8,927 nt of DNA. Source: an uncultured Clostridia bacterium (GTDB lineage Bacteria > Bacillota > Clostridia > Christensenellales > CAG-314). Below, in pieces: positions 5,128 to 8,927 of the stretch. Below the pieces are notes generated by a model. That model ran no database searches. It had not been told where the DNA came from and was given only the letters and a program-made list of their open reading frames with translations. The position numbers were made by a program, and so were the translations under genes. Location: NCBI GenBank assembly GCA_934281515.1, contig CAKQXG010000085.1, forward strand, positions 1-8,927, in the 5' to 3' direction. Position 1 is the stretch's first letter; each line of letters starts with the position of its first letter.

Positions 5128-7251
5128 ATGCAACAATTCAAAAAAACAGAAGGACAAATCGGAAATAGAAAGTACTACATTTTCGAAATGGAAGTCGGCG
5201 GTCGTCCCGTACAAGTGGAAATAGGCAAGTACGCCGAACAAGCAAACGGCAGCTGTATGGTACAATGTGGCGAAACAGTCGTAATGACCAACGTAACGCT
5301 TGCAAAACAACCCCGTGACGGTATTGATTTCTTCCCTCTCGGCGTAGACTTTGAAGAAAAGATGTACTCCGTAGGTAAAATCCCCGGTGGATTTAAAAAG
5401 CGCGAAGGTCGTGCAAGCGACAAAGCTATCCTGACAAGCCGCCTTATCGACCGCCCGATCCGTCCGTTGTTCCCCAAGGGATTCCTGAACGACGTTTCGG
5501 TTATCGCTACGGCTATGTCCGTTGAACCCGACATCCAACCCGAAGTGTATGCCATGATGGGCAGCAGCATTGCTTTGTCTATTTCCGACATTCCCTTTGC
5601 AGGTCCCACAGGCAGCGTGGTAGTGGGTTATGTCGACGGCAAGTATATCATCAACCCCACGCAGGAACAGAAGGAACGCAGCCGTCTGAACCTTAACCTT
5701 GCAGGCACCAAGGACGCTATCATGATGGTAGAAGCCGGCGCAAACGAGATTTCCGAAAAGGAAATGTTGGACGCGATTATGTTCGGTCACGAAGCCATCA
5801 AAGAACAATGCGCCTTTATCGAATACATTCGTAACGAAATCGGCAAACCCAAGGCTGACATCGAACTTCACCTGCCTTCGGCACACAGCGAAGAAATCAT
5901 TCGCCCCTACGCCGATCAGATGTTGACCGACGCGCTCAAAACGTTTGACCGTTACGAACGTCAAGCCAACCAGGACGCAGTGGAAGCCGCTTGCCGCGCT
6001 CACTTTGCAGAAACCAATCCCGAAGTGCTTGACGATCTCGGCGACGTGCTGTACAAGATGACCAAGGAAAAGGTTCGCGCGCGCATCCTCAACGAAGGTA
6101 TTCGTCCCGATGGCCGCGGACTTACCGAAATCCGTCCTATTTGGTGTGAAACAGGTATTCTTCCTCGCGTTCACGGTAGCGGTGTGTTTACTCGCGGTAT
6201 GACTCAGGTTATCACCACGGCAACGCTCGGCACCATCAGCGAAGTGCAGAAGCTTGAAAACCTGGACGAACTTGACACATTCAAGCGTTACATGCATCAC
6301 TACAACATGCCCGGTTACTCCACAGGCGAAGCTAAACCTTTGCGTAGTCCCGGACGTCGCGAAATCGGCCACGGCGCACTTGCAGAACGCGCATTGGAAC
6401 CCGTCATTCCGTCGGAAGAAGAGTTCCCGTACGCAATCCGCACCGTTTCGGAAGTCGTTTCCAGTAATGGTAGCACATCGCAAGCCAGCATTTGCGGCAG
6501 CACGCTTGCCCTTATGGATGCAGGCGTACCCATCAAGGCACCTGTTGCAGGTATCGCCATGGGTTTGATGAAGAGCGAAGACGGCAGCAAAGTTGCCATT
6601 TTGTCCGATATTCAAGGTCTCGAGGACTTCCTCGGCGATATGGACTTCAAGGTTGCAGGTACCGCAAAAGGTATCACAGCAATTCAGATGGACATCAAGA
6701 TCAAGGGTATCGACGAGGACATTTTGTCCCGTGCTTTGGAACAAGCTCGCCAGGGTCGTTTGTTCATTCTTGACCAAATGCTTAAAGTTTTGCCCGCTCC
6801 TCGCAAGGAAATGTCCAAGTACGCACCCAAGATCATCAGTTTCAGCATTGATCCCGACAAAATCAGAGAGGTTATCGGTAGCGGCGGCAAGGTAATCAAC
6901 AAGATTATCGAAGAAACAGGCGTCAAAATCGACATCACAGACGACGGCACAGTGTTTATTGCAACAGCCGACGCCGAAATGTCCGACAAGGCAAAGCGCA
7001 TGGTGCTTGCCATTGCCAAGGATCCCGAAGTTGGCGAAGAGTTTACGGGTAAGGTTGTCCGCATACTTGACTTCGGCGCGTTTGTGGAACTTGCTCCCGG
7101 CAAGGACGGCATGATTCACATCAGCAAGCTTGCCAAGACTCGCGTAGAAAAAGTCACCGACGTTGTCAACATCGACGACACCGTAGTAGTCAAGGTAATC
7201 AAGATTGACGAAAAGGGACGTATCGACCTTAAACTTGTCAAGAAACTGTAA
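5128..7251 (+). CDS. pnp: polyribonucleotide nucleotidyltransferase (PNPase)
   Basis: This 707-residue protein is PNPase, the trimeric phosphorolytic 3'-5' exoribonuclease that degrades mRNA in the cytoplasm. Domain order is canonical: a first RNase PH core (about 12-235, with GGFKKREGR and LIDRPIRPLFP), a helical linker domain (about 240-320), a second RNase PH core (about 322-550), a KH domain (about 570-630, with VIGSGGK), and a C-terminal S1 domain (about 636-705, with DFGAFVEL). Residues aligned with the E. coli catalytic Asp486, Asp492 and Lys494 are D500, D506 and K508 in EDFLGDMDFK. Length is typical, with no truncation. The start ATG 5128 follows TAAGGAG (5109-5115) at 12 bases, slightly wide. 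The gene has its own structured leader and its own terminator, so it is probably transcribed at least partly on its own. Confidence 0.97.
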   Translation: MQQFKKTEGQIGNRKYYIFEMEVGGRPVQVEIGKYAEQANGSCMVQCGETVVMTNVTLAKQPRDGIDFFPLGVDFEEKMYSVGKIPGGFKKREGRASDKAILTSRLIDRPIRPLFPKGFLNDVSVIATAMSVEPDIQPEVYAMMGSSIALSISDIPFAGPTGSVVVGYVDGKYIINPTQEQKERSRLNLNLAGTKDAIMMVEAGANEISEKEMLDAIMFGHEAIKEQCAFIEYIRNEIGKPKADIELHLPSAHSEEIIRPYADQMLTDALKTFDRYERQANQDAVEAACRAHFAETNPEVLDDLGDVLYKMTKEKVRARILNEGIRPDGRGLTEIRPIWCETGILPRVHGSGVFTRGMTQVITTATLGTISEVQKLENLDELDTFKRYMHHYNMPGYSTGEAKPLRSPGRREIGHGALAERALEPVIPSEEEFPYAIRTVSEVVSSNGSTSQASICGSTLALMDAGVPIKAPVAGIAMGLMKSEDGSKVAILSDIQGLEDFLGDMDFKVAGTAKGITAIQMDIKIKGIDEDILSRALEQARQGRLFILDQMLKVLPAPRKEMSKYAPKIISFSIDPDKIREVIGSGGKVINKIIEETGVKIDITDDGTVFIATADAEMSDKAKRMVLAIAKDPEVGEEFTGKVVRILDFGAFVELAPGKDGMIHISKLAKTRVEKVTDVVNIDDTVVVKVIKIDEKGRIDLKLVKKL

Positions 7252-7286
7252 GAGTACTCACAAGACAAACTTAAAACAACAATTGA

Positions 7287-7324
7287 AGCGGAGTGTCGAG
7301 TTATCGGCACTCCGTTGTTCTTTT
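7287..7324 (+). terminator. rho-independent terminator after pnp
   Basis: CGGAGTG (7289-7295) pairs with CACTCCG (7308-7314); a T-G pair and two G-C pairs extend it inward to a 10-base-pair stem with a six-base loop (7299-7304). The tail is TTGTTCTTTT (7315-7324), U-rich but interrupted. It lies 35 bases after the pnp stop. Confidence 0.85.
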
Positions 7325-7326
7325 AG

Positions 7327-7355
7327 TTGACGTCCGAAGTAAATTTGTTTACGTT
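7327..7355 (+). promoter_or_regulatory. weak candidate promoter for ylxY
   Basis: TTGACG (7327-7332), five of six matches to the -35 consensus, lies 17 bases before TACGTT (7350-7355), three of six matches to the -10. It sits immediately after the pnp terminator and before an AT-rich stretch. A second possible -10, TACAAT (7437-7442), lacks a good -35 and would leave a leader of only about 12 bases. Neither is firm. Confidence 0.25.
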
Positions 7356-7461
7356 GATTTTTTTTTTTAAATGTGCTGTGAACAACCAATGCGATTTATC
7401 TTCCTGCATTATTTTCATTATTTATTTTACAGCGCATACAATAATGCGTGGGAGTTTTGTT

Positions 7462-8163
7462 GTGGGACGAAAGGTGTTTGTAAATGTGTTTGCCAATGTG
7501 GTGTTGGTGGCGGTTGTGGCAAGTCTCGCAGTGCTTACCGTCGGCGGCGCAACGGTCGGTGTGTTTAAAAGCAAGGATAATGCGCCTGTGTACCGCGGCA
7601 ACAGCAAGGACGGCGTATCGCTGATGGTCAACGTTTACTGGGGTACGGAATATATCGACGGATTTTTGGACATATTTGACAAGTACGATGTTCACGCAAC
7701 TTTCTTTGTGGGCGGTAGTTGGGCAGTTGCCAATCCCGACGTGCTTGCGGCAATTGTTGCCAAAGGTCATGAAATAGGCAACCACGGATACTTTCACAAA
7801 CAACACTCCAAGTTGACGCTGGAACAAAACGTCGACGAGATTGAAAACTGCGGTAAAGTGGTGTGGCAACTTGTCGGCGTTCAACCGACGTTATTTGCGC
7901 CGCCGTCGGGAGACTTCGGCAATACAACACTGTCTGCCGCGGACAAACTGGGATACAAAACGATCATGTGGTCTCGCGATACAATCGATTGGCGCGACAA
8001 GTCTGCCACTGTGGTATACGAACGCGCGACAAAAAACACCGCTCCCGGCGAATTGATTTTGATGCACCCCACGCAACATACTTTACAAGCGTTGGAAAAA
8101 ATAGTACAATATTATCGAGACAAAAACATCAGACTTGTGACGGTGGGGGAAAATATTTCTTGA
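7462..8163 (+). CDS. ylxY: YlxY-family polysaccharide deacetylase (NodB) homologue, degenerate active site
   Basis: This 233-residue protein has a short basic N-terminus (GRK), one membrane segment or signal anchor (about 6-34), and an extracellular NodB-fold domain (about 50-233). The chosen start is GTG 7462, with GGAG (7451-7454) seven bases upstream. The in-frame ATG at 7444 lacks a ribosome-binding site and adds only six residues. Family landmarks are HATFFVGGSW (78-87), GHEIGNHGYFH with the zinc-type pair H108/H112, FAPPSGDF (145-152), DTIDW (173-177) and LMHPT (200-204). In classical NodB enzymes motif 1 is TFDDG with a catalytic Asp; here it reads NVYWG (57-61), so that Asp is absent. 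The Arg of the RxPxG motif is also replaced by Ala146. Both features resemble B. subtilis YlxY, which likewise follows pnp. It may bind peptidoglycan or a related glycan rather than deacetylate it; its role is unproven. Confidence 0.85.
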   Translation: MGRKVFVNVFANVVLVAVVASLAVLTVGGATVGVFKSKDNAPVYRGNSKDGVSLMVNVYWGTEYIDGFLDIFDKYDVHATFFVGGSWAVANPDVLAAIVAKGHEIGNHGYFHKQHSKLTLEQNVDEIENCGKVVWQLVGVQPTLFAPPSGDFGNTTLSAADKLGYKTIMWSRDTIDWRDKSATVVYERATKNTAPGELILMHPTQHTLQALEKIVQYYRDKNIRLVTVGENIS

Positions 8164-8215
8164 TCCTGTCTTATCAAGGGGCAGGAGCAAACTATAAGTA
8201 ACGTTTACGTTGCTT
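8159..8215 (+). other. structured spacer between ylxY and the M16 peptidase gene
   Basis: CTTGAT (8159-8164, containing the ylxY stop) can pair with ATCAAG (8173-8178), or CCTGTC (8165-8170) can pair with the GGGCAGG-like segment ending at 8185; these exclude each other. Downstream, AAGTAACG (8196-8203) pairs with CGTTGCTT (8208-8215) with one T-G pair over a TTTA loop. No T-run follows either, so this is not an intrinsic terminator. It could affect processing or translation of the next gene, or be incidental. Confidence 0.3.
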
Positions 8216-8283
8216 GCCGCGCTGCCGAGATGTCCGAATGATGTTTTGCAATAAGAATAAATACATCCGGAGAAAATAAAACT

Positions 8284-8927
8284 ATGGAATTTGTCAAAAG
8301 ATACCCTAACGGTCTGCGGCTTGTCGCCAAACGCATGGAAGGTTTTTACACAGTCAGTTTCGGCATATTTGTCAACGTAGGCAGCGTGTGCGAAAAAGAC
8401 AAAGAAAACGGATTCTCTCACTTTGTCGAGCACTTGCTGTTTAAGGGTACGCCCACTCGTACGGCACTGCAAATCAGCGAAGAAATGGACGACATCGGCG
8501 CAAGCATGAACGCATTTACCAGCAAAGAAATGACCTGTTTCTACACCAAAAGCGTTGCCGAAGACCTGGAAAAATGCATTGAAGTATTGTCCGATATGTA
8601 CCTTAACGCTAGCTTTCCCGAAGGCGAAATGGACAAGGAGCGCGGCGTGGTATTGGAAGAAATCAATATGTCTGCCGACACACCGGAGGACGTAAGTTAC
8701 GATTTACTCTCGCAGGGACTTTATTTCAACCAGCCCTTGGGCAAAACTATTCTCGGAAACCCCGAAAATATAAAATACTGTGACAGACATAGTATCTCCG
8801 AATACAAGTCAAAACACTATTATCCTGCCAATACGGTCATTTCGGTGGTCGGAATGTTCGATTTTGACCAACTTGACAAATGGATCGTCAAATATTTCGG
8901 CGCAGAGGTGCCATCGACCGCCGTTGC
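8284..8927 (+). CDS. mlpA: M16 family zinc peptidase (pitrilysin/MPP-like, MlpA/YmxG-type), 3'-truncated by window
   Basis: The first 214 residues of an M16 peptidase are visible; the family is usually just over 400 residues, so about half is missing beyond the window. The inverted zinc motif HxxEH reads HFVEH with H46, E49 and H50, and the distal zinc-ligand Glu is E126 in VVLEEI. Other family features are YPNGLRLV near the N-terminus, NAFTSKEMTCFY (76-87), LGNPENI and the Asn-Thr-Val segment YPANTVISVVG. The start is ATG 8284 with GGAG (8269-8272) eleven bases upstream; no signal peptide is seen, so it is probably cytoplasmic. Position after pnp and ylxY matches mlpA (ymxG) of Bacillus subtilis. 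All catalytic residues are present, so this is an active-type subunit, not an inactive partner. Confidence 0.93.
   Translation, partial: MEFVKRYPNGLRLVAKRMEGFYTVSFGIFVNVGSVCEKDKENGFSHFVEHLLFKGTPTRTALQISEEMDDIGASMNAFTSKEMTCFYTKSVAEDLEKCIEVLSDMYLNASFPEGEMDKERGVVLEEINMSADTPEDVSYDLLSQGLYFNQPLGKTILGNPENIKYCDRHSISEYKSKHYYPANTVISVVGMFDFDQLDKWIVKYFGAEVPSTAV

Noticed and set aside
5050..7119. A 689-codon open frame on the minus strand opposite pnp
   Set aside because: pnp on the plus strand is unmistakable in domains and motifs; the long antisense frame reflects codon bias that avoids stops on the complementary strand.
7327..7461. N-terminal extension of YlxY from TTG 7327 or ATG 7444
   Set aside because: The extension lacks a ribosome-binding site, would begin at the pnp terminator, and gives a Cys/Phe/Ile-rich stretch unlike the family. 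GTG 7462 has GGAG at seven bases and gives a standard signal anchor.

Overview
This window looks like chromosomal DNA from a low-GC-clade Gram-positive bacterium of the class Clostridia, although base composition here is fairly balanced by eye. Three things point there. An IspH reductase is fused to a four-repeat ribosomal protein S1, an arrangement known from Clostridia. The order rpsO-pnp-ylxY-mlpA is that of Bacillus subtilis and its relatives. The start sites carry strong AGGAGG-type ribosome-binding sites. An uncultured gut lineage is plausible but cannot be shown from this sequence. All genes are on the plus strand. I see no mobile element, CRISPR array, tRNA or rRNA.

Layout. Positions 1-918 hold the 3' three quarters of a flavoprotein of the HI0933/BaiN-like family. 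A short AroH-type chorismate mutase follows (1056-1391). A 211-base gap with a candidate promoter then leads to plsC (1603-2394). Its stop overlaps the TTG start of the ispH-S1 fusion (2391-4412). rpsO (4505-4759) follows a 92-base leader with two small hairpins and ends at a strong intrinsic terminator (4767-4810). A 317-base gene-free stretch carries several stem-loops, the largest just upstream of pnp (5128-7251). pnp ends at a second intrinsic terminator (7287-7324). A ylxY-type polysaccharide-deacetylase homologue (7462-8163) and the N-terminal half of an M16 zinc peptidase (8284-8927, cut by the window end) complete the window.

Function. The set is mostly housekeeping: phospholipid synthesis (PlsC), the last step of the MEP isoprenoid pathway (IspH), translation initiation and ribosome structure (S1, S15), and RNA decay (PNPase). 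Two syntenic blocks usually found apart appear to be joined here: flavoprotein/(cmk)/plsC/ispH-S1 and rpsO/pnp/ylxY/mlpA. The joint lies between 4413 and 4504. It brings S1, S15 and PNPase together.

I did not find a clearly new biological system. The points most worth checking are an internal Shine-Dalgarno and ATG at the IspH/S1 boundary that could release a free S1, the stem-loop before pnp, substituted active-site positions in the chorismate mutase and in YlxY, the absence of cmk from its usual slot, and a 12-base motif shared at nearly the same distance before aroH and rpsO.
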